This document shows, piece by piece, positions 11,139-23,002 of a stretch of 64,000 nt of DNA. The position numbers were made by a program, and so were the translations under genes. Each line of letters starts with the position of its first letter. Position 1 is the stretch's first letter. Source of the stretch: Aelia acuminata (lineage: Eukaryota; Arthropoda; Insecta; Hemiptera; Pentatomidae); NCBI GenBank assembly GCA_911387785.2, contig OU426980.1, forward strand, positions 40,213,676 through 40,277,675, given 5' to 3'. Under the pieces are notes generated by a model. That model was not told where the DNA came from. It was given only the letters and a program-made list of their open reading frames with translations, and made no database searches.

Positions 11139-12579
11139 CAATCAACTGATTTAGCAGATCTTAGTCCTAAACCTTTATGTTAAAACATAATTTATTGAAT
11201 ATAGAACTGTCATTGTGATGAAATGAATTAATGAACTGGAATTTAATTTTGAACGAGTCAGTTAGTTAGTTATAGTCTTCCTTTCTTTTTTTTTTTTTAC
11301 TTCAAATTATTCAAAACCCCACACCTTTAATGTTCTGCAAATCCTATTTTACAAATTAATTTTTTTTTTGTAAACAATTGAACCACCGGATCCTGATGAA
11401 AGAGTACAAAAAGTCGGAAAAATGCTACTTTTCAGGAGAAGCGGTTTTCTGAGGAGTTCGCAATTAGCCGTTTTTCCATTATGCCGTTCTTCCAAAACCT
11501 GAAATCGATTACAATAGAAAATCGAGCATATAACTATCGATAGTTATAGAGATAGAGTTGAGATCATTGACATCGGATTCAAGTTAGCATGAGCAATTAA
11601 AAATAATACAACAAACCGGTAACTCTCCGCTTAAATTCCTGATGAGGAGCCCATTATATCGATTATAAATCATATTTATTTTTAAATCAAATGCTTAAAT
11701 ATTTCTTGCTACTAAAAAAATCCAACTTGATAAGATTTGCCGACCAGTAACGCCATCTGCGAACATCCCAGCTTTCGGACAAATATATTACGAACGACCT
11801 TCAACTTATCCGAACCTCGGTCATTGGTAAAAGCCTTCTTGGCGAAACCCTGTTATTTATTACGGAGTACGCCTATATCTCTTAATAACAATTTATTACG
11901 AACCCTTTCTTTAAATAATATATATATACACATGTTTAATTCGTGAAATATATATCAGTTCCTTTTACATATATACAATCTTCCCGCCCCGATTTTAAAA
12001 TAAATCTATGTAGAGATAAATGGTTAAAAAACTTGATTATTATACATGAATAAATTATTTTATCTTCATATCATCCCTGAAAAATGATAAATATGACTTA
12101 ATAAAAATATTGTTTAGGATTTTTATTTTATTTTTTTATTAAAAACAATTAATTGGAACAAGGTGAAATGGAGACTTTGCGTTTTTCAACTATTATTTCG
12201 AGATGGTCGAAGCCGACTTCATACAAGTTCAGTACCTACGCTTAATAAGATAAAAATAACAAACAATGCTTCTGCTATGTTCTGCTCTGGGTCTGAACTA
12301 TTTCGGTAGGTTATGTTACCGTAATATAACCTCACTCCCATTACGTTCTTTTTAAGTTAAAAAAAATACGTTAATTAGCTTTATTTGATCCCATCTTTCG
12401 ACTCCCGCTCGCTTTGCTCGCTCTTCCGAAATGAATAAACCCCCAAACGGGATCTAAACAACCAAAAGTGTTATGTTTAGGATACAATAACTGCCTAATT
12501 GCATTATTCGTTTAAAAATACAAAAAAAATTAAAATAACCAAATTATTTGAGGGGGGGGGGGGGGGTCATGACACCTCC
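11139..12579. other. AT-rich spacer
   Basis: No gene recognised. A lone ACTATCGATAGT-like palindrome sits near 11531. GCTCGCTTTGCTCGCTC at 12406-12424 is a phrase often seen in decayed repeats. A G16 run is at 12551-12566. Confidence 0.4.
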
Positions 12580-12902
12580 TCGTTCTGTCGATGCCAGGAG
12601 TCGTATTTTTATTACCGACCTTACGTTGAGGACATCTCGAGGATTATAAGGGGGGACGGCTATGACTTCCTCTAATTCCCTATATCAAGATCTACTGGGA
12701 CAATCCCCTCTTCGGATATGAAAGGTAGCCGGAGGAACGGTAGGGTAGTGTGGGAGCTGGAGCAGAGCGCGTGGGCAGGCCCAGCCTGGACAATGGAGCA
12801 GCAGTGGGAAGGCACAATAGCTCCTTCCTCTCCAACACCATGCAAAAAACCTCAAGAATCCATTGCACCCTATCCAGATCATGCTACACACAACCCTTAT
12901 TA

Positions 12903-12905
<3 letters not shown>
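12580..12905. other. GC-rich patch of unknown nature
   Basis: This 300-bp stretch is clearly richer in GC than its neighbours. It has overlapping short open frames on both strands, for example 12718 onward on plus (Trp/Glu/Gln rich) and 12891-12685 on minus (Cys/Trp/Pro rich). Neither frame resembles a known family to me. It could be a first exon, a 5' untranslated region or an old repeat. Confidence 0.3.

Positions 12906-12958
<53 letters not shown>
12906..12958 (+). repeat. (TA)n microsatellite
   Basis: About 26 perfect TA units following the GC-rich patch. Confidence 0.95.
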
Positions 12959-12961
<3 letters not shown>

Positions 12962-14994
12962 TACATTGTTTTGGAATATATAACAGTACATAATTCAAAA
13001 TAAAGAGGTTATGAATATATTTACAATGTTCATATTGTATATATTATTTAACTAGTATTTTCCTAAAATATTAATTCGAACCTATTTCTAATCTATTCGA
13101 ATATCTAAACTATTGAGAACGAAATATTATTCAACGATTTACTTTGGGTTTTTTACCTCGCTTATATGTAATTAATATCTGTACAAAAATGACTTACCTT
13201 TCATTTTTTTTTTTCTGAAAAAATCACCATTCTCATTCTCATCACATGAACTTCTGATAAGGAAACTTCTTCTATTTGATAATATTTTTTAATTTGATCA
13301 ATTATCATAAAGTCATCAACCTGAATTGCACTGCTGCTAATATACACATTCAGGATTACTCCCAATCGTAAGATAAAATGTCTATATAATCCTCGAGATT
13401 TACCATAATTTTAGTTTGTATAGTTTTATTTCATCATATAACTATGTGAATACATGAATTTGTATGAATACAAAATATATTCGAAAAAAAAAATCCATTA
13501 AAATCCAGGTCTAATAACTCAAAGAAGTTTGTTTCCACCAACATGAACAGTAATAAATATCACACGAGTATATATTAGAATTCGAAAGTTGTTCAGAACC
13601 AATTTTTCCATTTAAGTAGAATAGAAAATAATAATATTATATTTTAAAATCATACAATCACATATGAGCTTGGATTAGATTTAATATTATAATTATTTTT
13701 TTGTTTTTAATTTAATAGAAACATATGAAATTACAATTTTAATATGGATGGACAGTTTCTCTTAAGGCCTATTATTTTATATTTGGTTGGGACAAAAGTT
13801 TAAATTTTAATAAATATATTTTTTTAAACAGAAAATTAAGTTCCAGAAGATTTCTATTCTGTTTGTGTTAGCTTATCTCTGGATACTTTTTATTATTTTA
13901 TTAATATATATTTTTATTAACACAAGTGACCAAAAATTTCAAAAAATCGTACATTCCGTACCATCTTTAGTTTACGGACATGTATTATTTAGATTTATTA
14001 CATTCAAGTTAATACTGTCTACTTTTTTATGTTTTCAATTTTGTTTTTTAAATGGTTTTTCAATGAAATTATATTGAAAATTACTACAGTGCATAGCTGA
14101 AAGAATTTTTTCTATTGTCACTTCTTTTGAGTTTCATTTACTAAACATTTAATGAGTAATTTAGTTGTTTGTATCCATACGATATACTAAATTTAAATTT
14201 TCTAGTTTGCCTTTCTCAATTTGTGTTTTGAATTTTATTTTTACATACCAAAATTTGATATGTTTAAGTAAAAATACTTCTCTTTTACGAAGTCTAATAT
14301 CAAATTCTTGCTGTAAACAATAAACACATTTAAAGACCGGCAAAGTAGAAAATAGTGGAATCTGACATAACATCTTTCTGCAAATAATCACATATTATTT
14401 ATATATTGAATATATTTTAAATAGTTTTAAACTATTTATCTACTTGAACTATGTAATTTTTACGTTAGTTTATTATTGCCACACCAATAATTATTAGAAG
14501 GAACTCCATCTCTTAACTATATTGTACTTAACATAATTTCAAACCTACTCATGTTTATAAATCAGCTAATAAATTATTACAAAACATTATTTTCGTCGAA
14601 ATGAATTCGCAAACATACATAAAATATTATGGAGATTTGATTAGTCAGTATTCTGACCTTTTGTGAACGCAGTGCGCATTCCATGGCAGATCTAAATTTT
14701 ATCAAGAGATAAAATAGCCAGAGTTTTTTTTTTTTCAACTTAAGTAGTTCAATAAAATTATATAAAAAGAGTTGGTCTTTTGGGAAAAAAATCTAATCAA
14801 TCGTAGCTATCTGAGAGCTTTTTGTACACTGGTTGACTTGTGTTAGGTCGTTTGCTCAAAAATTGGGCTTGAAAATGCAAAAAATGGTACTTTTGCGTGT
14901 TTAACACTAATACTAATTTTATGCAATGAACTTTAAAATTAATAAATTATATATTTTAAACAAACATTACAAAAATAGTTATTTTCATCACTAG
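12959..14994. other. AT-rich spacer
   Basis: Very AT-rich. Open frames of 60-80 codons here are dominated by Phe/Ile/Leu/Lys/Asn and are expected by chance. Nothing recognised. Confidence 0.45.
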
Positions 14995-15379
14995 TACGCA
15001 AAGTGTGTGTTTTCGGTACGAGGTATAGTTTTACGAGACTATAGATCCTTTTACTATTCTTATATATATATACGGAAATTGATTTATATATTTTAAAATG
15101 TATATTTTAAAGCCCAAAAAAACAGAAAATAAAATAAAGTAGGTTAGTAATAAGTTGTAATCAGACATAGTTTATGACTAAAATTTTTTAACTGTGAAAT
15201 ACCTAATGATAATTTAAATTGATAGTTTTCATTACAATATTTCGGTAGCAGGTGTTTTCAATACATGGTTTCAGAAAGAAAAGTTAATTTATCACATGAT
15301 ATCTTTTCTGTACTAATATTCAATAATAGTACAGAAAAGAATCTTTTACCTCCTAGTACAGAAAATACTTTGCGTACTC
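14995..15379. repeat. Inverted-repeat element with inner hairpin
   Basis: The left end AGTACGCAAAGTGTGTGTTT and the right end ACTTTGCGTACT (15368-15379) are complementary. The similarity extends inward through a GTTTTC..GTAC..GAGGT-type stretch. A nested palindrome TTTTCTGTACTA / TAGTACAGAAAA lies at about 15305-15342, and another pair GTGTTTTCAATACATG / CATGTATTGAAAACAC at about 15250-15400. Probably a small MITE; no target duplication was fixed. Confidence 0.5.
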
Positions 15380-15399
15380 AAAACATGTATTGAAAACAC

Positions 15400-17567
15400 G
15401 TGTTACATATGCAGTTTAATGAAAAACTATTTTACCTTGAAAAAAATATGATATTCAGTTGGTTACCTTATGGTTAACTACATTTTACATAAATGAGTTT
15501 AACAATAAAAATGTAATAAAAAACTGATAAAACATACATTTGAAGATAATAAAATTAATTAGCAAGCAATTATGGTGCGATCTAGTTTGTAAACACTCCA
15601 CCACAGTACATATAAACCAAATCTTCCTAACACCTTTAAAACACAATACTACCGTTCTGAACCGTTCTACTATAGTAATGTCAAAATCATTAAACTTTCC
15701 GATTTTTTTAGTGATTTTATTTAACCATGAAAAGGTAAGGAAGTAATTATAACGCATAAAGTAGGGATCATATATTTAACGAAAAACTATTAAAAATTAC
15801 ATTGAGTATTTACACACAAAATTCGGATAAAAACGATATTTATCGGTGGAAACACAAACCTTAGGCAGGTCTATACCAGTGGATTCGACAGCCCTGATGA
15901 AGATATCTGTTATTGCACATATAGTGTTGTTTTATTTGACCGCACCCCCAACCATATCCATCACAACTATTCATCATTTTCATCCATAACAGAAATAACT
16001 ACACATTAGTGCTTCGTGTTTTGACCAAAAGGGGCCTTCACATATTTCGTAAAAAGTGCAAATAGCTCATTTCGTTTTGTAATAAAAACTAATCATTGGT
16101 GGTTTTTGCCACACAAAACATAAATGTTTAAACCTTGTAAATCGTGAAATATAACGGTCTTTACATCTTACTTTTTCCATATAGAAATCCAAGCGTTAAG
16201 GTATAAGTCGTAAAAAATACGTCGCATCAAAACCGTAGCGAGAAACAGTTGGAGGTCGAAATGAGGACATGGATCGAACTCACCTTGATATTAGAGGAAA
16301 TGAAAAAGATACTGAGCGCCTAATCCAAAACGCTACTTATCTTCCCATTTTATTTTCCATATTACTCCCACCAAGTTTTACGATAACTACCCATCCAGGC
16401 TTATGCCCAAGTAAGAACTTGAGCATCGAAATTACGGTTCATCACGTCTTCTCATTTATCAAAACCTAACGATCCAAAACAGCCAAAAAAGGGATTTAAA
16501 CTACCTATCGTATTACATGAAGTGTAGCTATATTCTGATCATTATTAGGTCACGATTTTTTGATTTTTTTAATGATTCCATTTGTACAAATTGTACGGGC
16601 AACCATGTTGAGAATCCATAAAGGTAAAATAGTTGATTTTGATTAATTTGAACGGATGTAAAATAGGATACGCAAAATCGATTAACCATGACATAACCTT
16701 TGAGTAGGGTTTCTAGACCATCCGCCGCATATCTTCATGCTAAAACACTGAGGGGATATTAACTGAAATGATATGTTACCCTCTCGAAGGAGTTCTCGTT
16801 CATAAAATCCAATTCATATGCCGTGCTTTCTAATCTAACGTATGAAATTTACATTCACAGATCGGAGGTTGTTGTTTCCAAAGGATCGCTCGATGCATAT
16901 TCAATAAGATTCGGATAAATAATAACCGTAAAGCTTTATTAATACATCGGCCATTTGTTGAAAGCGTTACTTACTCAGAAGGCAGCACTGACCACATCGG
17001 TACATTCCTTGTACTTTTATTTCAGTTTTCTAATCGCATGTCTAAACAAATTCTAAAATGTTCCAAGGCGAAACCATAAGGTCCGAATCGGATGATATTC
17101 ATCTCAAAGATAATTCTCTATAAATTAATATAGGAAAGTAAGTCAGAAAGACCTATTACCAAAAAAAAGCATAAGGTCAAGAAGTTTGTCAAACCTATTG
17201 CAGAATAATACGCAAAGCATTTGAATGCATAATAAATAATTTGACCATACCTCTGTTAAGCCTTTATTGGATAAACATAGACACATATAAAAAATCTCGC
17301 AATAAAAAAAATTATCAGCCCTACATCTTAGCACAAGTTATTCAAATTTAATGAACTCAGATTAATAGTACTAATTATACATTCAAATAATACAAAGTAA
17401 TCAACTATTTATCCATTTTAATAATCTACGAATCAAACGAAAATCCCGCCTACCAGTTAAAAACCAGTAACACTATAAGGTCAGGGAAAAACCCCAGGAA
17501 TCCCTTACCACACTATCTTCCTATTCCTTTACAGTCCTGAACTTGCCGTTGTACATTAGAGTATTAT
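15400..17567. other. AT-rich spacer with one repeat scrap
   Basis: Only 15885-15955 is recognisable: CCCTGATGAAGAT and, 45 bases on, TTTGACCGCACCCCCAA, matching the flank of the stem-loop motif at 23978-24085. The rest shows no gene signal. Confidence 0.4.
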
Positions 17568-17742
17568 ATTTAAATAATTTATTTTTTGAAGAGAAAAGAT
17601 TTGGCTCCGCCGGGAGTCGAACCCGGGTCTCCCGCGTGACATGCGCGGATGCTAACCACTGCACCACAGAGCTCGGCTGTGAGCAGAGTCAATCCTTCCT
17701 CTTCACTGAAAAAAATAAATTATTTAAAAAAGGTGGTCACCC
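17568..17742 (-). mobile_element. tRNA-derived TIR-flanked element, left member of head-to-head pair
   Basis: On the minus strand this reads as a tRNA-like fold (17673 down to 17603) with good D, anticodon and T stems and T-loop TTCGACT. It is bracketed by an upstream GAAGAGGAAGGATT and a downstream AATCTTTTCTCTTC, which are inverted copies of each other. The outer AATTTATTTTT / AAAAATAAATT also pair. A partner in the opposite orientation lies at 17868-18045, and a second such pair at 34340-34660. Confidence 0.7.
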
Positions 17743-17867
17743 ATAAATTAAGATTAGATTAATATAAAATAATTTAAAATTGACGTGTGTCAAATACCAG
17801 AAATTGGACAAAATTTGTCCACCTCCCGTTACTACTCGCAAAAATTTCGAGATCGGGGGAGTGGGCA

Positions 17868-18045
17868 TCAGTGAAGAGGAAGGATTATGAGCCGATCTCT
17901 GTGGTGCAGTGGTTAGCATCCGCGCATGTCACGCGGAAGACCCGGTTCGACTCCCGGCGGAGTCAAATCTTCTCTCTTCAAAAAATAAATTATTTAAAAA
18001 TAATTTTAAAAAAATGGTCACCCACAAATTAAGATTAATTTAGAG
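17868..18045 (+). mobile_element. tRNA-derived TIR-flanked element, right member of pair
   Basis: Plus-strand tRNA-like fold at about 17895-17964: D arm GTGC-AGTGGTTA-GCAT, anticodon stem CCGCG/CGCGG with loop CATGTCA, T arm CCGG-TTCGACT-CCGG. The T stem has lost one base compared with the 34540 copy. The flanks match those of the other members, including GGTCACCCACAAATTAAGATTA after the tail. Confidence 0.7.
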
Positions 18046-18729
18046 TATTATAATTTGTTATTCGTGGAGGCCCCATGGAATAAATCTGAATCTTTCCACC
18101 ATGGTTAGAATAGGTTGAAAAAAAAATTGATTCCATACAGTGGAAAAGAAGACGAATTAAGAATAAACTTAAACACATATATACACTTTTTCGTATCCAA
18201 TGTCAATATAATAAAGGTACACAATGCAGCGCAAGCCGAACGCATTCCAACAGCAATGATTTGTTCGGAAAAAAAAAACAACAAGAAATCAGCAAAACCA
18301 CGGGATTAACGAGAGGGTTTAAATAAAACCTTGGCGGTTGTTTCTCGGTGCCTAACAACCTTGAGTCCAGTTATATTCAGAATTATTATTCATTACTATT
18401 GCTGTCTATTTTATATTGACTCCGTATATCTGCATTTATGAGGCCTGGCACGTAGATCACGACGGGCGAAGGCTAGGAGGAAATCCAGAGATTAAAACTT
18501 TGTTGGGTATGGGATTGGAGGAATGGGATTAATTTGCCCAATTAAGTCGTCAAAGCATATTTTCTTTTAGAATTTAAATTAATATTAAAATATGGATGTT
18601 GATCGTTTTATTGTTTTTAAATGTTATGTTGACTGTTCGTCAATTAGATACTATCATTAGGACAATATATGGTCCACCACCCAATACTTCACTAAAACTC
18701 GGCGATATCGGTGGGGACTAAAGGATCAT
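18046..18729. other. Spacer, nothing recognised
   Basis: Ordinary AT-rich sequence, with a Lys-rich 64-codon frame at 18115-18309 judged to be chance. Confidence 0.4.
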
Positions 18730-18875
18730 TGAAGAGAATAGATAGAAAATGGCAGGACAAAGGCCACAGTAGCGTAGTTGGTTTGCGCACCCCGATGGCG
18801 ATAGGTAGGCCCGAGTTCGAGTCCCGGCAATGACTTATCTTATCTCTTATCTCTTCTAATAAATATATTTAAATT
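18730..18875 (+). mobile_element. tRNA-derived element, divergent member
   Basis: Contains an RNA polymerase III A-box-like TAGCGTAGTTGG (18770-18781) and a B-box-like GAGTTCGAGTCCC (18812-18824). It is bracketed by TTGAAGAGAATAG on the left and TTATCTCTTC plus AATAAATATATTTAAATT on the right, as in the 17.6 and 34.4 kb elements. The tRNA body differs from those, so a different tRNA has the same flanks. Confidence 0.6.
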
Positions 18876-19163
18876 ATCCTTAGTATAATTTTAATTTTAA
18901 TTCTATTCTTCTCAAAAAGTAAGGTAGTAAACTTTATTCAATAATAATTGAAGATTCCAAAATCACAAAGCCTTATGCCTCCGAACATCAAATGGAAAGT
19001 TGACCTGCAAACAATTTTTTAAATGCCTCTATCCTTCACTTGTTTTTTCTTGTTCCCCTCTTCTATCAGTGTGCAGTAGGCAGTTGCATGGATCAGTGCG
19101 ATGTGGCACCATTAGTAAACTTGCATATTTTTCTTACATTTACATCTATTCTGCATACATGAA

Positions 19164-19608
19164 ATATCATTATTCCAATTTTGTAATACATTGAAAATTC
19201 ACATCTTCCATTTTGATATTAATATATTTTTCAATTCATTACAACATTCTCAACGTTTCGAGTCTTTAATGCCTCATCTTCAGGTGTACTCCTTACTAAT
19301 CCCAATTAACAATATTTTAGTTAAACAATACATAAATTCCTTAAAATCTCGTCAATAGATAAATTTGTCAATTACACCTCTCTCCTAGGCCACCTTACTG
19401 GTACTGCTAGAATAACTGTAAGGTGGCCTAGGAGAGAGGTGTTTTGACAAATTTATCTATTGACGAGATTTTTAGGAATTTATGTATTGTTTAACTAAAA
19501 TATTGTTAATAGGGATTAGTATTGTGAATGTTGTAATCAATTGAAAAAAATATTTTTATCAAAATGGAAGATGAGAATTTTCACTGTTTTACAAAATTGG
19601 AATAATAT
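19164..19608. repeat. 445-bp foldback with 19-nt loop
   Basis: Left arm 19164-19398 and right arm 19418-19608 are near-perfect reverse complements. The innermost CCTAGGCCACCTTAC pairs with GTAAGGTGGCCTAGG, and the outermost ATTCCAATTTTGTAA pairs with TTACAAAATTGGAAT. The arms differ mainly by a gap of about 45 nt: the left arm carries the stem-loop motif (CAACGTTTCGAG..CATCTTCAGG, 19251-19284) and the right arm lacks it. A transcript would form a long hairpin. Confidence 0.85.
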
Positions 19609-20117
19609 AGATCAAGTCTTCCAGTAAGTTATAAACTATCAAAAAATGAAATATCATGTATTTTTTCTTATATGCAATATCATATAAAAAAAAAAATGGA
19701 TTCACGCAATCGTGAAAACGTAGGGAGCACTTTGACAGCTTAGTTTCGGTTCTGTGGCGTTGAATTATTATCATGTCAGGGCGTGTCAATTCGGAAACGA
19801 ATAAGAAATGTGTAACATTCGTGAGTTGCTCCGGGAAATGGTTAGAAATAGGAAATTAAACCTTGCAAACTACATTACGAAACTCTCATCGAGAAAGTAT
19901 TAACGACTATTTTTTATTTCCTTTTTTTTTAAGTCTTTTTTTTTAATACAATTTAATCATGCGTGTATAAAACATACATCCTTTAAAAATACGTATTTTT
20001 AATATAAATCAGGATCTGCCAATTTTTTTCGAATCCTTTTCTTTTTTACGTTTGTTTTTGTAAGTACAGAAAAAAATTTAAGTGTGACACATCAAAATGA
20101 TCTGACTTAGAGTTGTG
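19609..20117. other. AT-rich spacer, nothing recognised
   Basis: No repeat partner and no coding signal seen. Confidence 0.4.
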
Positions 20118-20130
20118 CAAAACTAGCTTT

Positions 20131-20430
20131 GATTGATTGTTTGATTGTTTGTTTGTTTAACGTCCATTTTTATGCTACTTAGGCTAATCGGACGATGCTA
20201 CAGTGGGAGTCCTAAATTTTGCCTATCCAGGTATAATAAGGATAGGGATCTTTAACGAGTACCTGACATCGTACAGGCTCGGGACCACCATTTTACGTCC
20301 TATCCGAGGGACGGCATAGCTAAGGATTTTTTACTCCCATTAAAAAATCCTAGGGCCACCGCTGGAATTGAACCCGCGATCTTTAGTATTGTAGGTTGCC
20401 ATGCTAACCACAACACCACAGGTGACCCCA
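20131..20430 (-). mobile_element. tRNA-headed SINE with conserved central domain, full length
   Basis: Read on the minus strand. The tRNA-like head starts GGGGTCACCTGTGGTG, with TGGTTAGCATGG as A-box region and GCGGGTTCAATTCC as B-box. The body contains GGACGTAAAATGG, GAGCCTGTACGATGTCAGGT and GTAGCATCGTCCGATTAGCC, and a CAAA/CAAT tail ends it. The target duplication CAAAACTAGCTTT flanks it at 20118-20130 and 20431-20443. The GATAGGACGTAAAA block resembles, from memory, the deeply conserved Nin-type SINE domain; that needs a database check. Up to eight more copies or fragments follow in the window. Confidence 0.85.
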
Positions 20431-20623
20431 CAAAACTAGCTTTAACAATTGCAATAATAAAAAAAAAATCTTACTTTTTTCAGATTATTATTTTATAATT
20501 ATCTTAAAAAATATATTAATATTAAGATTTTCCAATAGCAGGAAGGAGACTAATCACTAATATAGAAAAAAAACGGCCTCAAATAGTCTCAAAATTACAT
20601 ATATATATTTTCATATATATACA

Positions 20624-20660
20624 AGCCAAATTTTCGCCCATTCGGGCATCATCAGGGCTG
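20624..20660 (-). other. Stem-loop motif with hammerhead-like core, copy 1
   Basis: Minus strand reads CCCTGATGATGCCC, loop GAAT, then GGGCGAAAATTTGGC. CTGATGA and GAAA are the two conserved boxes of a hammerhead ribozyme, separated by a GCCC/GGGC stem. One extra T sits between CTGATGA and the stem, so activity is doubtful. Confidence 0.4.
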
Positions 20661-21449
20661 TAAAATTATGTATAAAGGTACAATTATAATTATTCTAAAT
20701 TTGTTTTAATAAGTAGAAATAAAGTAAAATAAAAAATATATATATAATATTGAAAATATATTTTCTATTCTGTCGTTAATCTTTGGGACATAGCATCTTT
20801 CAAATTGCCCCTATTAAAAATCATGATGTAGAAAGAGCTTTCAGCCGATAAAACTTTTCTTGTAATTTTTATGATTTTAATTTTTATAAATACATTCATA
20901 AGTATAAATACTAAAAAATGTAGATAATATAAGTGAAGAAGCATATATTCTAATCAATTTGATGATTTGGTTTCTACATATTTTTAATTTTTTGTCACAT
21001 ATTTCTTAACTAAAAAGATCGACGTACCTCTGTATTATTATTATCTTTCTTATTGTATAACTTCCTTCCTTATATATTCATAAAGTTTATATATATTTAC
21101 ATAACAGTTTGTATACTGTACCATCTATTTTGTTAGTTTTAGTATTTTATTTTCATATACTTGCTATGTCATGTAGCCTTTCACTTCAAAAGCGTTGGGT
21201 TTCCCCGTAATAAACCTTTGAAGTCGGCAAAGTAACCCCATACCACTACTCCTCACCTTATTTTACCTTCAGTCTTTGTATTACTCTGGACTCAGAAGGT
21301 AAATATCAGATTTTATGTTATTTTGCTAACCAGCTACTTATTTAAATATTCATGTATATTTCTTACCATCTTTAATATAATCATCAGTTAGTAAAGTAAT
21401 AGTTTGTCATCTTCTAGCATAGATACTCATATATTTGTTTTCTTTTAGT
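20661..21449. other. AT-rich spacer
   Basis: No recognisable gene or repeat. Confidence 0.4.
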
Positions 21450-21487
21450 CCTGTTGAAGATCCGCAAGTTGGATCGAAACGTTAGCT
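21450..21487 (+). other. Stem-loop motif, copy 2
   Basis: CCTGTTGAAGATCC, loop, GGATCGAAACGTTAGC. The GATCC/GGATC stem is intact and the sequence ends in the same GAAACGTT as other copies. Confidence 0.4.
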
Positions 21488-22452
21488 TTTAAAAATAAAA
21501 AAGTTTTAACTGACAATCATTCAACCTTTCTTTGCTTTATTTATTACGATATTTATTTGCCTCTTCAATCTTTCCTCCGGTTTGAAATCTTACTTAAATT
21601 ATAATATCGAAATTGTCGTTGGCATTTCCATGATGGCACTCAGTTATGGCTGGTATAGTGGTACCCTATATAGATACAGATCCGAATCGACAGCGACGGA
21701 TTTATTTCAGAAATACACGAAGGAATGTATGAAGCTTTTTTATTTCTTTTTTGATCTGTTTCGCTTAAGAGACGAGGGGCGCGGTAGCAGAGTAGTCATC
21801 AATTAGATTTGTCATTCTAAATCTCATCCTGGCTCAGATATTTGTAATGAACTCTTTCAAGGTATGATTGATGGACCTCCGGTTTAGGCCGAATCTTATC
21901 AACACTCCCGTGTACCATGTCCTCACCTTTCATCCACTTCTTGTCTTAGGAAGGCGAGTTAAATTAAGAGTTAGATTGGCGAAGAGGTTGATATCGTTTC
22001 TACAATATACCTTTTTGAAGAAACGTAATCCGTATAAGTAGACTATTATTATTCGGTTGAAAAAATATTACAACTTTTTTTCCCTAAGTATTTATTGAAA
22101 TTGAAGCGTGAAAATGCAAAAGGGTATAAGAGCCAAAAAAATAAAACAATTTTTCTTAGCCAAATTGTTATATGTGCCAAAGCCATTCTTCAGCAATGGG
22201 TATAAGTAATGTTTTGTTATAAGAAAAGGGGTATAAGAATAACAGTTCATTGAACGTATGAAAGATGGAATGGGTGTAAGCACTGAACGTAGTTCACCCT
22301 AGTGGCTGTCATTCTCGGTTCTGGTTTCTGAAGTTCTCGTATAATTCCGCATATCCCCTATCCCCAACCAATCACCTCGAGAGAGCAAAATGAAGCATTA
22401 ATTAATGGGAGGTATTTTTATTAGCACATCTGTATTTTTGAGATATATATAT
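21488..22452. other. Spacer
   Basis: A 74-codon open frame at 21582-21806 is less AT-biased than most but matches no family I know. Nothing else recognised. Confidence 0.35.
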
Positions 22453-22535
22453 ACACCAGTAGCGGATCAAGACATTTTCTGAGGAGGGGGGGGCCCACTT
22501 TTCCATAATAACTCCTCAATCACTTTTATTATATT
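22453..22535 (+). mobile_element. One end of GCGGATC-type hAT-like MITE
   Basis: CAGTAGCGGATCAAG followed by a G-run and CCCAC matches the left end of the complete element at 51996. No right end or duplication was found. Confidence 0.4.
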
Positions 22536-22599
22536 ATATCCCGTTTTAAAAATGTATCTTGCCCCATTGCATCACATATTCAATGTCATCAGTTTCGAT

Positions 22600-23002
22600 A
22601 ATGATATAACGTCTTGTTATTGTATATTATATGTTTACAGACCTCTATATGTTAGTTTATATAGTTCTTTGCTTTATGTATTTATATATTTTTTTCTTTG
22701 TCTGTGTCTTGTTCATTTAGCCCTGAAGAAGACCTGCATTGTTGGGTCGATCGAAATGTTGGCTACTATAAAATAGTTTAATACTATTTGTAGATTTTTG
22801 ACCGCCACCCGAGACTATTCTTATATTTATTAAGTAAACAGTCGAGCATCATTTATCCAATTATTCTCATATTAATTTTTGTCAGATTTTTTGTCGACAG
22901 ACAGAGAGAATTCATGCTCTTGTAGGTCATTTTTAAAATTATTCCGAACTCGTACTAAGTATGTAAATATTGACGGATAAAGCTGTGAATCCAGTTTTAT
23001 TT
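22600..23002 (+). repeat. Composite repeat, copy 1 (left part)
   Basis: From about 22622 this is nearly identical to 46384-46764: TATATGTTAGTTTATATAG, the stem-loop motif, TTTTTGACCGCCACCCGAG, GTCGACAGACAGAGAG, and GTAGGTCATTTTTAAAATTA. It ends at the site where the SINE at 23003 inserted. Confidence 0.75.
22721..22764 (+). other. Stem-loop motif, copy 3
   Basis: CCCTGAAGAAGACC, loop, GGGTCGATCGAAATGTTGGC. Compared with 46470 it carries a 4-base duplication (GATC) before GAAA. Confidence 0.4.

Noticed and set aside
17543..17746. 67-codon frame with GSRTRVSRV text
   Set aside because: Reads through the antisense of the tRNA-like body; not protein coding.
21775..21842. Possible tRNA-like element (GGTAGCAGAGTAGTC)
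   Set aside because: A-box-like word only; no B-box and no T arm.
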